Shown: positions 1 to 8,658, counted from the first letter of the stretch. The stretch: 64,000 nucleotides of DNA from Sulfurimonas sp. HSL3-1 (GCF_039645995.1 NZ_CP147920.1:2294001-2358000), one strand, 5' to 3'. The notes: a model not told the origin generated them from the letters alone. Made by a program: numbers and translations.

Positions 1-230
1 AGGTCGTCGTGGATCAGCGAATAGGTGTGCAGCATCTCGATGGCCAGCGCCGCATGGTTGGCCGCATCGATCAGCAGCGGGTTGAACGAGCGCACCACCC
101 CCAGCAGCAGCGCCGGGCGGAAGCGCTTGCCTCCGGCGGTCAGCATCAGCGAGAGGGCGGTGTCATAGTGGGGGTGAAAACTCTCCGCGCGGGGCAGATT
201 GTCCTGTAAAAAGCGTTCAAACTCTTCCAT
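1..230 (-). CDS. ispA: Polyprenyl diphosphate synthase (IspA-like), 5' part only
   Basis: The first 76 codons of a trans-prenyltransferase that makes geranyl/farnesyl diphosphate from IPP and DMAPP in the cytoplasm. The frame runs off the left edge, so the C-terminal two thirds are missing. Seen in the sequence: GGKRFRPALLL (the conserved GKxxRP substrate site) near residue 35 and HTYSLIHDDL, which opens the first aspartate-rich motif (DDxxD). Start ATG at 230 is preceded by GGAAGA. A TATAAA box at 271-276 on the minus strand would give a leader of about 35 nt. FPP synthase is favoured over longer-chain synthases because of the short N-terminus, but product length cannot be decided from this part. 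Confidence 0.85.
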   Translation of the reverse strand, partial: MEEFERFLQDNLPRAESFHPHYDTALSLMLTAGGKRFRPALLLGVVRSFNPLLIDAANHAALAIEMLHTYSLIHDD

Positions 231-296
231 ACGTCTTCCGTGCGGTTTAATAGCGAAATGGTAACATGATTTTATACAAAGGGAGGTTATGCCGGG

Positions 297-611
297 TCAG
301 TTGCCGGCATAGGGGTTTATGCCGCCGAGCATCCCCATAGCGGAGTGTTTTTTGTTGTCTTCGACCATCTTGACCGCGTCGTTGATCGCCGCGATTAGCA
401 GGATCTGCAGCGAGGCTTTGTCCTCGAGCAGCGAATCGTCGATCTCAAGGTCGACGGCTTCGCCCTTGCCGTTCATCTCGAGCCGTACCATGCCCCCGCC
501 CGTTTTGACGGTGAAGGTACGTTCGGCAAGTTCCGCTTCGAATTCGGCGGCCTTCGCCTGCATCTCTTCGAGCATTTTGCCCATCTCGCCGAAGTTCATT
601 TTGTCAAACAT
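297..611 (-). CDS. ybaB: YbaB/EbfC nucleoid-associated protein
   Basis: A 104-residue small DNA-binding protein of the YbaB/EbfC family, which forms dimers shaped like tweezers and binds DNA without strict sequence need. The family hallmarks are visible: an N-terminal helix rich in M, E, K and Q (FGEMGKMLEEMQAKAAEFEA), a central beta sheet with GGGMVRLEMNGKGE, and a C-terminal helix ending with Met/Gly-rich residues. Its ATG shares the A of the panD stop codon (TAATG), so the two genes are translationally coupled. Length is normal for the family. In other bacteria the gene often lies beside recR or dnaX; here it follows panD. Confidence 0.9.
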   Translation of the reverse strand: MFDKMNFGEMGKMLEEMQAKAAEFEAELAERTFTVKTGGGMVRLEMNGKGEAVDLEIDDSLLEDKASLQILLIAAINDAVKMVEDNKKHSAMGMLGGINPYAGN

Positions 612-976
612 TAGATCTCGTGCAGTACATCCGTGATGCCGTTGTCGTCGTCAACGAGGACGACAGTCGGCTTGTAGGTTTCCAACTCACGCTCTTCATA
701 CGTCGCATAGGCGACGATGATGACCTTATCCCCTTTGTGCACCTTGCGCGCCGCCGCCCCGTTGAGGCAGATGTCGCGTTTGCCGCGTTCACCGAGGATA
801 ATGTAGGTTGAGAAACGCTCACCGTTGTTGATATTGAGGATCTCCACTTTCTGGCCGACCCGCATGGCGGAGGCCTCAAGGAGTTCCTCGTCAATCGTGA
901 TGGAACCGACGTAGTTGAGGTTCGCATCCGTGACGGTGGCACGGTGAATTTTGCTGTAAAGCATTTCGATCGTCAT
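611..976 (-). CDS. panD: Aspartate 1-decarboxylase (pyruvoyl enzyme)
   Basis: Converts L-aspartate to beta-alanine for pantothenate and coenzyme A synthesis. The 121-residue product starts at [15 protein letters not shown]; an upstream extension in the same frame has no family similarity and lies between this start and the ferredoxin gene. Self-cleavage between Gly24 and Ser25 (YVGS) makes the pyruvoyl cofactor, and Lys9, Arg54-region and Tyr58-region residues of the active site are in place (ERFSTYII). Length matches the bacterial family. The gene lies 7 nt after the ferredoxin stop codon and overlaps ybaB by one base, so the three form one operon. Confidence 0.95.
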   Translation of the reverse strand: MTIEMLYSKIHRATVTDANLNYVGSITIDEELLEASAMRVGQKVEILNINNGERFSTYIILGERGKRDICLNGAAARKVHKGDKVIIVAYATYEERELETYKPTVVLVDDDNGITDVLHEI

Positions 977-983
977 GTATGTT

Positions 984-1358
984 TTATCTTCCCATCTGCT
1001 GCTGCATTGCTTCCGGCGAGATCGGTGCGTCCCACAGTTCGTCCGGAATAATGTATTCTGCGACCGGCGTCCCTCCGATGATGTGTTCATCGATGATGCG
1101 GTCGATCTTGTCTTTGGTCAAACCGTAATACATAAAGTGTCCCGGTTCGACCAGCATGACCGGCCCGGCATTACAGCGGTTCAGACACGCTGTACGTACC
1201 GGTTGTACAGTCGCAATTATACCCTTTTGCATCAAAGTCCCTGCTAAATGCTGGAAAAGGTCCTGTGTCTGCGGGTTCACGCATGACGGTTTCGGCATTC
1301 CCGGGGGAGAGGATTGCTCGCATTTGAAAATATAAAAAGCCGGCTGTGGTACACCCAT
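984..1358 (-). CDS. Thioredoxin-like [2Fe-2S] ferredoxin
   Basis: A 124-residue protein of the thioredoxin-fold [2Fe-2S] ferredoxin family, probably an electron carrier in the cytoplasm. Four candidate cluster ligands are visible: Cys13 in FYIFKCEQ, the Cys of PKPSC about 12 residues later, and the pair in [12 protein letters not shown]. The C-terminal half contains the family-typical GHFMYYGLT and an alpha helix. Start ATG at 1358 is chosen because GGAGA lies 5 nt upstream; a longer in-frame start (1409) has no ribosome site. It is first in an operon with panD and ybaB. No obvious redox partner lies nearby, so its client is unknown. Confidence 0.8.
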   Translation of the reverse strand: MGVPQPAFYIFKCEQSSPPGMPKPSCVNPQTQDLFQHLAGTLMQKGIIATVQPVRTACLNRCNAGPVMLVEPGHFMYYGLTKDKIDRIIDEHIIGGTPVAEYIIPDELWDAPISPEAMQQQMGR

Positions 1359-1476
1359 GGTATTCTCCGTTTCGAATAGAATTTGAAAAAACTCGCGTAT
1401 TATAGCCAACGGTCAAGCCGGCCGAATTTAGCGAAAAAGTTAGTGGGAAGGCTTAAGACAACGCCATTGGCGCTGC

Positions 1477-2103
1477 TTACGGCGTGACGGTGACCGTCAG
1501 CGATGCGTTGACGTCGTAGCGCGTCACGTTGATATCGAGGGTGCCGTTGGCATCCCCCGTGTAGAGGGTACCGTTCTGCTCCAGGGTCGCGTTGCTCTCC
1601 CCGGCGTTGCCCAGAATCCATGTCATGCTCTCGGTCACATCCAGCGTCGTGTTATCATCAAAAGTTCCCAGCGCCTTGAGTTGCAACGTCTGTTCCTGCG
1701 AAAGGTTCGTATCGTTATTCTCGATGGAGAGGGTGACCGATGCGAGGGCATGGACATGGACGACGGCCGTGTCGAAGAACTGCTTGTAGCTGCCGGTGAT
1801 CTCCACGTCTCCGCCGAATTCGCCGCCGCTCAGCAGCCCCGGGCTGCTCGCCGCATCTGTTGTACTGAAAAAGGCGATGGAGCTGTTTGATTCACTCCAC
1901 TCGACGAACTCCGTCGCGTTGCTGTCAGGTACGCCGTTCGTATAGGACGCTACGGCGCTCATCTGCACTTTCTGTGTGGCATAAAACGTCGTGGCATTCG
2001 CCTCCACGGCAAGCGAAGCGATGTCACCGGCAAGCGGGGTGTTGCTGTTCTCCCCGCACCCCGACAGCAGCAGTAGCGTCCCCAAAAGAATCCCTCTATA
2101 CAT
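1477..2103 (-). CDS. Lipoprotein with two Ig-like repeats, very rich in N-glycosylation sequons
   Basis: A 208-residue predicted lipoprotein: signal helix MYRGILLGTLLLLSGC with lipobox LLSGC (Cys16), then two tandem domains that look like bacterial Ig-like (Big_2-type) folds (about residues 28-115 and 118-207). The odd feature is the number of bacterial N-glycosylation sequons (acidic-X-Asn-X-Ser/Thr): EANAT, DSNAT, ESNSS, ENNDT, DTNLS, DDNTT, ESNAT, EQNGT, DANGT, DINVT and DVNAS, eleven in all. It lies 8 nt after the stop of an outer-membrane protein gene and is probably cotranscribed with it and murE. I do not recognise a specific function; a heavily glycosylated periplasmic or surface lipoprotein is inference. 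Confidence 0.75.
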   Translation of the reverse strand: MYRGILLGTLLLLSGCGENSNTPLAGDIASLAVEANATTFYATQKVQMSAVASYTNGVPDSNATEFVEWSESNSSIAFFSTTDAASSPGLLSGGEFGGDVEITGSYKQFFDTAVVHVHALASVTLSIENNDTNLSQEQTLQLKALGTFDDNTTLDVTESMTWILGNAGESNATLEQNGTLYTGDANGTLDINVTRYDVNASLTVTVTP

Positions 2104-2111
2104 TCCCTCTC

Positions 2112-2675
2112 CTAAAAACGGAAGTTGATGCCGATGTACGGCTCAAAGATCGACGACGTCGTCTCCGTCTGGTTGCTGATCATATCGAGGTCTTCCCAGC
2201 TTTTCCCCCGGTAGATCACGGAGGCTTCAAGGTCGAAACCCGCCCCCAGGGGAAGGTAGCCCCCCAGCCCGGCGAAGAAGCTACCCGAACTCACCGACTT
2301 CGTCACCGTGCGGCGCACCTCGAGTTCTCCTGTGCCAAACCCGAGTTTGAAGAAGGGGTAGAAGCCCCATTCTAAATCGAAAGCCTTGATCAGGCTGATA
2401 TCGAAATAGACGTAATCGCTGTCGCGCTCGGAGAAAATGTTCTTATCGTAACGACCGTAGCCCAGGTCCAGTTCGACCGCGTAGGAGCGGATACTTCCGT
2501 ACCCGAGCTTCAACTGGACGCCCTGCAGCGTTGCCGACGTTTTACGGTCGGATATTCCGGGGTTCTTGACGCGGAAATTTTCGCTCCCCGCAATCCCTCC
2601 GAGACCGACATGCAGCGTTGCTTCGGCATGCAGCACCCCGAGGCACAGCGCCATAATGACAATAAACCGTTTCAC
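2112..2675 (-). CDS. Outer-membrane beta-barrel protein (OmpW/OprF-like size), unknown role
   Basis: A predicted 187-residue outer-membrane barrel. It has a signal peptide (VKRFIVIMALCLGVLHAEA), alternating hydrophobic strands, Gly/Tyr-rich turns and a C-terminal YIGINFRF strand ending in Phe, the usual barrel-assembly signal. Start GTG at 2675 is preferred since AAGGCGG lies 4 nt upstream and gives a clean signal peptide; a longer TTG start at 2708 overlaps the end of murE. It follows murE closely and precedes the sequon-rich lipoprotein. Gln/Lys strands such as GVQLKLGYGSIRSYAVELD fit a small eight-stranded porin-like family. No specific family is certain. Confidence 0.65.
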   Translation of the reverse strand: MKRFIVIMALCLGVLHAEATLHVGLGGIAGSENFRVKNPGISDRKTSATLQGVQLKLGYGSIRSYAVELDLGYGRYDKNIFSERDSDYVYFDISLIKAFDLEWGFYPFFKLGFGTGELEVRRTVTKSVSSGSFFAGLGGYLPLGAGFDLEASVIYRGKSWEDLDMISNQTETTSSIFEPYIGINFRF

Positions 2676-2704
2676 CCTACCGCCTTTTTTAACCGTAATG
2701 ATAG

Positions 2705-4000
2705 TCAAACCTCACTTAACAGAGAACGAATGACCTCGCGATCGTCAAAAGGGAACTGCTTGTCGTAGATGATCTGATACTGCTCGTCGCCCTTGCCGAG
2801 CACGACGACGACCTCGTCGCCGCTGCGCGCACTCAGCGCCATGGCGATCGCCGCTTTGCGGTTTGGTTCGACCACGGCCTTCTCCGGATAGGTCATGCCG
2901 CCCAGGATGTCCGCGATGATCGCATCGGGGTCCTCGCTGCGGGGGTTGTCGCTGGTGACGAAGACCTTCTTGGCGAGGTTCTCCGCCACCCGTCCCATCA
3001 GCGGACGTTTGGAGCGGTCGCGGTCGCCCCCTGCCCCGAAGACGACCAGCATCTCCTTCTCTTTGAGGGCATTGAGGACCTGCGCCATACCGTCCGGAGT
3101 GTGGGCGAAATCGACGATAACCAAAGGAGATTCGCTCACCACTTCCATCCGTCCGCTCACCCCGGCAAAACCGCCGACCGCGTCGCACACGGCTTCGAGA
3201 TCGTCGCCGGTAACGAGGTGGACCGCTGCCACGGCTGCGGTGAGGTTGTAGACGTTGAAGAATCCGTGCATCGGACTGTGGAAGGTGTGTATCTTGCCGA
3301 AATGCTGCACAACGGCGCTGATGCCGTCATTGAGCGAATAGGCCACCACCTTGTAGGTCGCCGGGTTCTCGGCCCCGTAGGTAAAAGCGTTTTTGATGTT
3401 GAAGTCCGCCTTTGCCTCGTCCTTGTTGATCAGCTTTTTCCCTTCATCGGCAAAGAAGCTGTTCTTGACGCGGACGTACTCCTCGAGCGTCTCATGATAA
3501 TCAAGATGGTCCTGGGTGATATTGGTGAGGATCTTCAGCGCGAAATCGATCCCCTCTGCCCGCGCCTGGACGATCGCATGGGAGCTCACTTCCATGACGA
3601 AGTATTCGCACCCTGCTGCCACCGCCTGGTAGATGTGGCGATAGGTCTCCAGCAGCGTCGGCGTCGTCAGGCTTTTGCCCTCCACGACGGTGTCGTTCAT
3701 GAAAAAACCGCGGGTCCCCTGCATCGCCGCTTTGTGACCAAGGTCCAGCAGGATGGAGTAGATGGCGCTCGCCGTCGTCGTCTTGCCGTTGGTGCCGGTA
3801 ATCCCGATCACGTTGATGCGGTCAAGTCCGAACAGGGGAGCGACGTCGGCGGGGGAGATGATGGAGTGCGCACCGCGCGCCTTGGCATCGTCAAGGTAGC
3901 GGCGGTTGAGGCCCGTGAGGACGAACGCCGTTTCGGCGTCGCACTCTGCGGAGTTTTCCGTTACAAAACGGAACGGTTGATCAGGAAGCGCTATCTTCAA
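2705..4000 (-). CDS. murE: UDP-MurNAc-tripeptide synthetase (MurE)
   Basis: Adds meso-diaminopimelate to UDP-MurNAc-L-Ala-D-Glu in peptidoglycan synthesis, using ATP in the cytoplasm. The 431-residue protein has the ATP loop GITGTNGKTTTAS, the central Mur ligase His/Asp region (TNITQDHLDYH) and the DNPRSEDP motif that selects meso-DAP over lysine. The N-terminal uridine-binding domain is short, as in Campylobacter and Helicobacter MurE. The start is TTG at 4000, 20 nt inside the upstream TPR gene; no ATG fits better. The order nifU-like / small protein / murE also occurs in Helicobacter pylori. Confidence in function is high; the start is less certain. Confidence 0.95.
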   Translation of the reverse strand: MKIALPDQPFRFVTENSAECDAETAFVLTGLNRRYLDDAKARGAHSIISPADVAPLFGLDRINVIGITGTNGKTTTASAIYSILLDLGHKAAMQGTRGFFMNDTVVEGKSLTTPTLLETYRHIYQAVAAGCEYFVMEVSSHAIVQARAEGIDFALKILTNITQDHLDYHETLEEYVRVKNSFFADEGKKLINKDEAKADFNIKNAFTYGAENPATYKVVAYSLNDGISAVVQHFGKIHTFHSPMHGFFNVYNLTAAVAAVHLVTGDDLEAVCDAVGGFAGVSGRMEVVSESPLVIVDFAHTPDGMAQVLNALKEKEMLVVFGAGGDRDRSKRPLMGRVAENLAKKVFVTSDNPRSEDPDAIIADILGGMTYPEKAVVEPNRKAAIAMALSARSGDEVVVVLGKGDEQYQIIYDKQFPFDDREVIRSLLSEV

Positions 4001-4583
4001 CCGGTCGGCTCTTCAGAATGTCGCGCAGCAGGGCGCGCAGTTGATCGTCGTTGGGGTACATCGAGAGGGCCGTCTCGATGTAGTTCATCGCCATTTTGTG
4101 GTATCCGTGGCGGTTGAGCTGGCTGAGGAAGTCGATAAACTCCTCTTTTTCGGTGATAAGCACCCGCGTTGAGAACATGATGTTCTCGAAAATCGTTTTA
4201 AAATCGCCCTGCTCTTTGACCAGCTGGCGGAAATCGTCGTAAAGAATCCCGTCTTCGTAATCCAGGCGGTGGCGCAGCGGCTCGGAAAAAAGAGAGGTGA
4301 GCTGTTCCACCGTCCCGTCCATCGTCTGCAGGATCTCGGAGATGACTGTATCGGCCTGCTCCGCATCCTCTTCGCGCAGCACTTCGTAGTAATCGAACAG
4401 CGCCTCTGCCGCCTCTTCGCCGCTCATCGCCATCTCCGCGAGGATCGCCCCGTTAAAGGCCTCTTTGGACTCGGGATAATCCTGGAGCACCTGCGCATAC
4501 TGGCGCAGCGCCTCTTCATAATTTTCCTGATTGAAACTTTCGTTAGCAAGGGCAAGCGTTTTATATTTGTTGACTGGTTTCAT
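3981..4583 (-). CDS. TPR-like conserved protein upstream of murE
   Basis: A 200-residue cytoplasmic protein made mostly of helices. The N-terminal 70 residues read as tetratricopeptide repeats (YKTLALANESFNQENYEEAL, YAQVLQDYPESKEAFNGAIL), and a further helical repeat closes the protein (NYIETALSMYPNDDQLRALL). Start ATG at 4583 is chosen for the strong AGGAAGAGC site 2-8 nt upstream. Its last 20 nt overlap murE, which suggests coupling. A similarly placed small protein lies between nifU-like and murE in other Campylobacterota, but its role is not known to me. Asp/Glu content is high, so it is probably a soluble interaction scaffold. Confidence 0.75.
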   Translation of the reverse strand: MKPVNKYKTLALANESFNQENYEEALRQYAQVLQDYPESKEAFNGAILAEMAMSGEEAAEALFDYYEVLREEDAEQADTVISEILQTMDGTVEQLTSLFSEPLRHRLDYEDGILYDDFRQLVKEQGDFKTIFENIMFSTRVLITEKEEFIDFLSQLNRHGYHKMAMNYIETALSMYPNDDQLRALLRDILKSRPVEDSAS

Positions 4584-4673
4584 GCTCTTCCTTCTTTCAA
4601 AAATCGTATGCATTTCTCTCTCTCTAAGAGATAATCTATTATAACGTATTTTTTGTTATCTCACGGCGGACGC

Positions 4674-4949
4674 CTATACGGCGTCCATCTGGTTTTCCAT
4701 GCCCATCGGCAGGTTAACGACAGAGAGTTCCGGGTGAATATCCATGCGCAGCTGGCGTTCGACACCGTATTTTAGGGTATTGCCCGAACTCCCGCACCCG
4801 ACGCAGGCCCCGCCGAGCTGTACGTAGACCACGCCGTTCTTGACGCCCAGCAGTTTGATATCACCGCCGTCCAGCGCCAGAGAGGGGCGGACTTTTTCGA
4901 TGACGTTCTTCACCGGCTCGTACAGTTCTTCATCTGTAAACGGGATCAT
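4674..4949 (-). CDS. NifU-like C-terminal domain iron-sulfur scaffold
   Basis: A 91-residue stand-alone NifU C-terminal domain, which carries an Fe-S cluster and passes it to client apoproteins. The signature is RPSLALDGGDIKLLGV followed by the cluster ligands CVGCGSSG (CxxC). Start ATG at 4949 has AAAGGA about 9 nt upstream; a GTG 24 nt further out is possible. It is followed by the TPR gene and murE on the same strand, after a 90-nt gap. Small Nfu proteins of this type are usual in Campylobacterota, where the main scaffold is a separate NifU. Confidence 0.88.
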   Translation of the reverse strand: MIPFTDEELYEPVKNVIEKVRPSLALDGGDIKLLGVKNGVVYVQLGGACVGCGSSGNTLKYGVERQLRMDIHPELSVVNLPMGMENQMDAV

Positions 4950-5051
4950 ATGTGATTGTCCTTTTTTCGACACCTGTCGACATTTTTATGATCATAAAAT
5001 AGGAAAAATGCGCTTAACAAGTCATAAATTTAACAGGGACGCGGCGATTCC

Positions 5052-6278
5052 TCAGCCTGCGGGGAAGGCTTCGAGTATTGCGGCAACATAACGTGGTTTG
5101 CGCATGCCAAGCAGTACGACGTCGATCTCCGGCCGATTCACCAAAAAGGCCAGGGCACACTCCTGCAGGGGACGGTCGCACCCCTCCAGCTGCGCGCCGA
5201 CGGCATCGCGTACTTTCAGGCTGCATTCGTGGGCGACGGCGGCGCCGTAGGCCTCCAGGAAGAGCACCAGTTGCTGCGCCAATGCACCGCGTTCGGCCTC
5301 GTCGAGTTTTTCAAGCACCTGCCGGATGTGCGGCATCACCTGGCCGTAGAGGAACGACTCATATTCGCCGACCCAGCCGAATCGGTGTTTGACTTCATCA
5401 AGCTGGTGTACCAGGTTGCGCAGCGACGCCAACGCTTCGTGATCGCACAGCTGGAGCAGTTCGTTGAGATGCGCTTCGTATGTCGGTGACGGGGGATACT
5501 CCGCCAGCCGAAACATCTGCTGACCGTGCTGGGCGTTCAGGGGACGGTTCGTCAATACCCGAAGCCCGTGTTCCCTGGCCCACGCCGCACACTTGAGCCC
5601 CTCCGTCTCCAGCAGGTTGACCGGCAGCTGCACCGTTGTAAAGTGGTTCTGGGCATTTCCCGCGCTTTCGGCCGCATGGATCGCCAGAGCCACCAGGTCT
5701 TCGTAGGGGAGAAACTCCAGGTCCGTCGCCGCTTTGGCAAAACTGTTCGAACTGACGCCGTAGCCGTCGATCTTTCCGGCAGCCGCGGCTTTTTCCAGCG
5801 CGACGAATGCCCGATAGATCCGCTCGTTCATCTCATCGAGTACTTCGCTACGCTGCCGCCCTTTGTTGAGGGCATCCAGCAGGAAATACTCCGGGTTGTG
5901 GATCAGATAGCACTCCAGCGACGCGGCCTGCAGCCGTTCCAGCGAACGCTCCAGCTGGTCCCACATGAAATCGGGGTGGATGCAGTGGAAGACGTGCGGG
6001 GCGTATTCGACGACCTCCTCGAACTGCTCCCCCGCTTCCAGGCGCGCCATCGTACTCCCCTGGATGTAGCCGAATTTACTGACGATCTGCACCTTCTCCC
6101 GCGCGTCGTCCTCCATAAAACGCAGCGCCTTTGCGATGGCACGCTCCGCCCCGCCGTCCATATAGTTGGTCGAGGTATCGATAACCCTGACGCCCGAAGT
6201 GACCGCCATACGCAACGCCTCGATATGTTCGGGGTTCTCGTCGCTGACGCGGTAGGTGCCGAAACCGATCTCCGCCAT
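5052..6278 (-). CDS. Aldo/keto reductase family protein, extended form
   Basis: A 408-residue aldo/keto reductase (NADPH-dependent (alpha/beta)8 barrel). Visible are the N-terminal GFGTYRVSDENPEH, the catalytic Asp/Tyr region RVIDTSTNYMDGGAE, Lys in QIVSKFGYIQG, the IDGYGVSSNSF strand, and the C-terminal cofactor strand DVVLLGMRKPRYVAAIL. An insert of about 80 residues with helices (LLQLCDHEALASLRNLVHQL) makes it longer than the usual 320-350. Start ATG at 6278 follows GGGAG by 5 nt. It is tail-to-head with the GltB-like gene, about 100 nt downstream of it. Substrate cannot be told from sequence. Confidence 0.8.
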   Translation of the reverse strand: MAEIGFGTYRVSDENPEHIEALRMAVTSGVRVIDTSTNYMDGGAERAIAKALRFMEDDAREKVQIVSKFGYIQGSTMARLEAGEQFEEVVEYAPHVFHCIHPDFMWDQLERSLERLQAASLECYLIHNPEYFLLDALNKGRQRSEVLDEMNERIYRAFVALEKAAAAGKIDGYGVSSNSFAKAATDLEFLPYEDLVALAIHAAESAGNAQNHFTTVQLPVNLLETEGLKCAAWAREHGLRVLTNRPLNAQHGQQMFRLAEYPPSPTYEAHLNELLQLCDHEALASLRNLVHQLDEVKHRFGWVGEYESFLYGQVMPHIRQVLEKLDEAERGALAQQLVLFLEAYGAAVAHECSLKVRDAVGAQLEGCDRPLQECALAFLVNRPEIDVVLLGMRKPRYVAAILEAFPAG

Positions 6279-6380
6279 CTTTTCTCCCTTACCGGCATCC
6301 GACGCTCCCCACAACGGGAGAGGCGATGCCCATACTTTTCATAACCGAAGGATGCCATAGCCCCCTTTAGCCTTTCCTGC

Positions 6381-8129
6381 CTATCCGGCGACGGCCGCCT
6401 CGAAATAGGCATCAATGTCCCGGTTCCGCCCGCCGTCGCCGTCTCTCACGCTCAGCCGTGTATGGTCGAGCTCTTCGCGTGTTCGAACGCCCATCACCGC
6501 CATCAGCCCCCGGATCCCCTCGATCATATGACGGTGGTAATTGGCCACCCGGTGCGCCTTCTGGGCGATGAGGAAGGAAGCCCGCTTTTTCCGGTCCTGG
6601 GTCGCCAGCCCCACCGGGCAGTGTCGCCCGTTGGCCCCCGAACACTCCCGGGCGCGGATACAGCCTGCCGTCATCATAAAAGCCCGCGCAATGCCGACAT
6701 AGTCCGCACCGAGGGCCAGCAGCAGGGTCGCGTCATCAGGGGTCAGCACCTTTTCACTCGCAATGATCTTCACCTTCTCACGGGCACCGATCCGTTTCAG
6801 GTCCCGATCGGCGACGTAGAGTGCCTTGTGCAGCGTCATCCCGACGCTCATCATCATTGCCAGCGGCGCGGCGCCGCTGCCCCCGTCCGCGCCGTCAACG
6901 GTAATAAAATCGGGATAGGCATCGGAGCCCGCCGCCAGCCGCACCTCGATCAGTGCCGCGTACGGTGCGAATGCCTCGGCGGAGGCCAATACGATCTTGA
7001 TCCCGACCGGTTTCTCCGACAGCCGCTTGAGCTCCCCGACAAAGTCGAAGAGCTCCTCGAGCGTATGGGCATAGGGGAAACGGTTCGGACTGAAGATGTC
7101 TTTATAGGGCTCCACGCCGCGGTAATAGGCGATCGCGTCGGTCACTTTCTCCGCCAGGAGCTTCCCTCCCGTCTGTTTCGCCCCCTGGGCGAGCTTGATC
7201 TCTGTCATCCGGCAAAAACGCATCACCTTTCGGTACCGTTCGGGATCGAATTCCCCCTCGTCATCCCGCACCCCGTACAGGCCGCTCCCCATCTGGAAAA
7301 TAATATCGGGCAGGTCCCCCGGTACGGTCTCGGGAAACGCCTCCATCGGTGCTCTCCAGTCGATGCGGTAGCAGTTAAGTGATACGGGGTCGAAAAGATA
7401 GGTCTCCTCCTCCTTCGGTGCAAGGATCATATGGCGGTAGACCCGCTCGGCGATAGCCGGATTGACGACCATGCGCATCAGACGGTAGATGCTCCGGGCA
7501 AAGACGGTCCCCCTCTCCGCTTCCATGTATCCGCAGTTTTTCGGATCAAACCGGTGCGTCATCAAAAAGTTCGACGTCAGCGATCCCTCTCCCGTATTGA
7601 TAGGGAAATTGCCCAGAAACGCTCCCCAGGCGAACGCCTTCGTCCCCTCCGGCGAGATGGCGCCGTCGCTCATCGCCGAGCGACCCACGACCGATGCTGC
7701 GGTAAAGGGAAACCGGACGCTGCTGCCGAAAGTCACATTGAGATGTTCCGCCACCTCCTCTTTGTTCAGGACAAGATTGGCGTTTTTGAGCGTCAGGCGC
7801 GTGCCGTGCAGCGGCTGCCCCGGCGAGAACGAGGAAACGAGTCCCTTGTTCTCTGCCGCGTTATAGACCCATTTGACCTTATCAAAGGAGTCGAAAAAAT
7901 CTTCGTCACCGAAGTATTGGCGCATGGGGTCCCGCAGGGCGTAAAAGACATAACGCAGCCGCCCGACAAGGGGGTAGTTGATAAGCAACTGGTTTTCGCG
8001 CTGGATATAGCGGTCATAGACCAGCGTCATCAGGGCCAGCAGAAGCAACACCGCACCGCTGCCCTGCAGTAGGAAAGCCATGATGGGGAAGGAGTATTCG
8101 CCGTGGATGAAATCAAGGAGCTGATCCAT
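6381..8129 (-). CDS. FMN-binding glutamate synthase-like membrane protein
   Basis: A 582-residue protein with one N-terminal membrane helix (about residues 17-38) and the FMN-binding central domain of glutamate synthase (GltB-type). Seen are the FMN/substrate region PDFITVDGADGGSGAAPLAM, the strand GADYVGIARAFMMTAGCI and the Fe-S cysteines in CIRARECSGANGRHCPVG. It lacks the glutamine amidotransferase and the glutamate synthase C-terminal domains, so it is not a full GOGAT; such stand-alone proteins are common but their electron acceptor and product are not settled. Its stop codon directly touches that of the DoxX gene upstream (8129/8130), implying one operon. Confidence 0.85.
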   Translation of the reverse strand: MDQLLDFIHGEYSFPIMAFLLQGSGAVLLLLALMTLVYDRYIQRENQLLINYPLVGRLRYVFYALRDPMRQYFGDEDFFDSFDKVKWVYNAAENKGLVSSFSPGQPLHGTRLTLKNANLVLNKEEVAEHLNVTFGSSVRFPFTAASVVGRSAMSDGAISPEGTKAFAWGAFLGNFPINTGEGSLTSNFLMTHRFDPKNCGYMEAERGTVFARSIYRLMRMVVNPAIAERVYRHMILAPKEEETYLFDPVSLNCYRIDWRAPMEAFPETVPGDLPDIIFQMGSGLYGVRDDEGEFDPERYRKVMRFCRMTEIKLAQGAKQTGGKLLAEKVTDAIAYYRGVEPYKDIFSPNRFPYAHTLEELFDFVGELKRLSEKPVGIKIVLASAEAFAPYAALIEVRLAAGSDAYPDFITVDGADGGSGAAPLAMMMSVGMTLHKALYVADRDLKRIGAREKVKIIASEKVLTPDDATLLLALGADYVGIARAFMMTAGCIRARECSGANGRHCPVGLATQDRKKRASFLIAQKAHRVANYHRHMIEGIRGLMAVMGVRTREELDHTRLSVRDGDGGRNRDIDAYFEAAVAG

Positions 8130-8567
8130 CTAATTTCCTTTGAAAATCAGGTGGTCCAGGCTGTATTTTCCGGGTCCATGGCTGAGGAAAAGACCAAGGA
8201 AAATGAAATAATAGAGCGGGATTTCGAAACCGTTTTTGCTGCACTCAAAGCCGTTGGGAAGGTGTACCGTCAGGATTGCCGTTACCATGATGACCATCAG
8301 CGGCACGGCGATGAGGCGGGTCAGCAGCCCCAAAGCCAGCAGGACGACACCCGTCACTTCGATGGAGGAGACGAGGTAGGCGGTGAAAAGCGGGAACGGG
8401 TACCCCAGTACCCCGAACCACTCCGCCGTCGCATCGATCGCCTCCCATTTGAGGTGGGCCGCCTCCGTGAAACCGACGGCGACCGCCCAACGGGCAGCAA
8501 GCAGAAAAAGGCTGCCGCCGTATTCGCCCAACCGCGAAAACTCGCCATAGAACTTACCGAACCGCAT
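8130..8567 (-). CDS. DoxX family membrane protein
   Basis: A 145-residue integral membrane protein with four hydrophobic helices (LFLLAARWAVAVGFTEAAHL, LFTAYLVSSIEVTGVVLLAL, RLIAVPLMVIMVTAILTVHL, IPLYYFIFLGLFLSHG) in the DoxX/YphA pattern. Members are linked to redox or thiosulfate-linked quinone reduction, but many have no known role. ATG at 8567 is preferred because AAGGAG lies 6 nt upstream. The gene is immediately upstream of the GltB-like gene, so a shared membrane redox task is plausible. It ends the run of genes on the left of the alpha operon terminator. Confidence 0.8.
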   Translation of the reverse strand: MRFGKFYGEFSRLGEYGGSLFLLAARWAVAVGFTEAAHLKWEAIDATAEWFGVLGYPFPLFTAYLVSSIEVTGVVLLALGLLTRLIAVPLMVIMVTAILTVHLPNGFECSKNGFEIPLYYFIFLGLFLSHGPGKYSLDHLIFKGN

Positions 8568-8658
8568 CACGACTCCTTCGGGTGTCATGCAACCATTGTA
8601 GCCAAATTCAAAAACAGCCCATTAACGGGAATGAAGAAGATAGAGAAAGAAATCGGTG

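Noticed and set aside
611-1090. Longer panD starting at 1090
   Set aside because: The added 38 residues overlap the ferredoxin gene and would place the Gly-Ser cleavage site far from its normal position 24-25.
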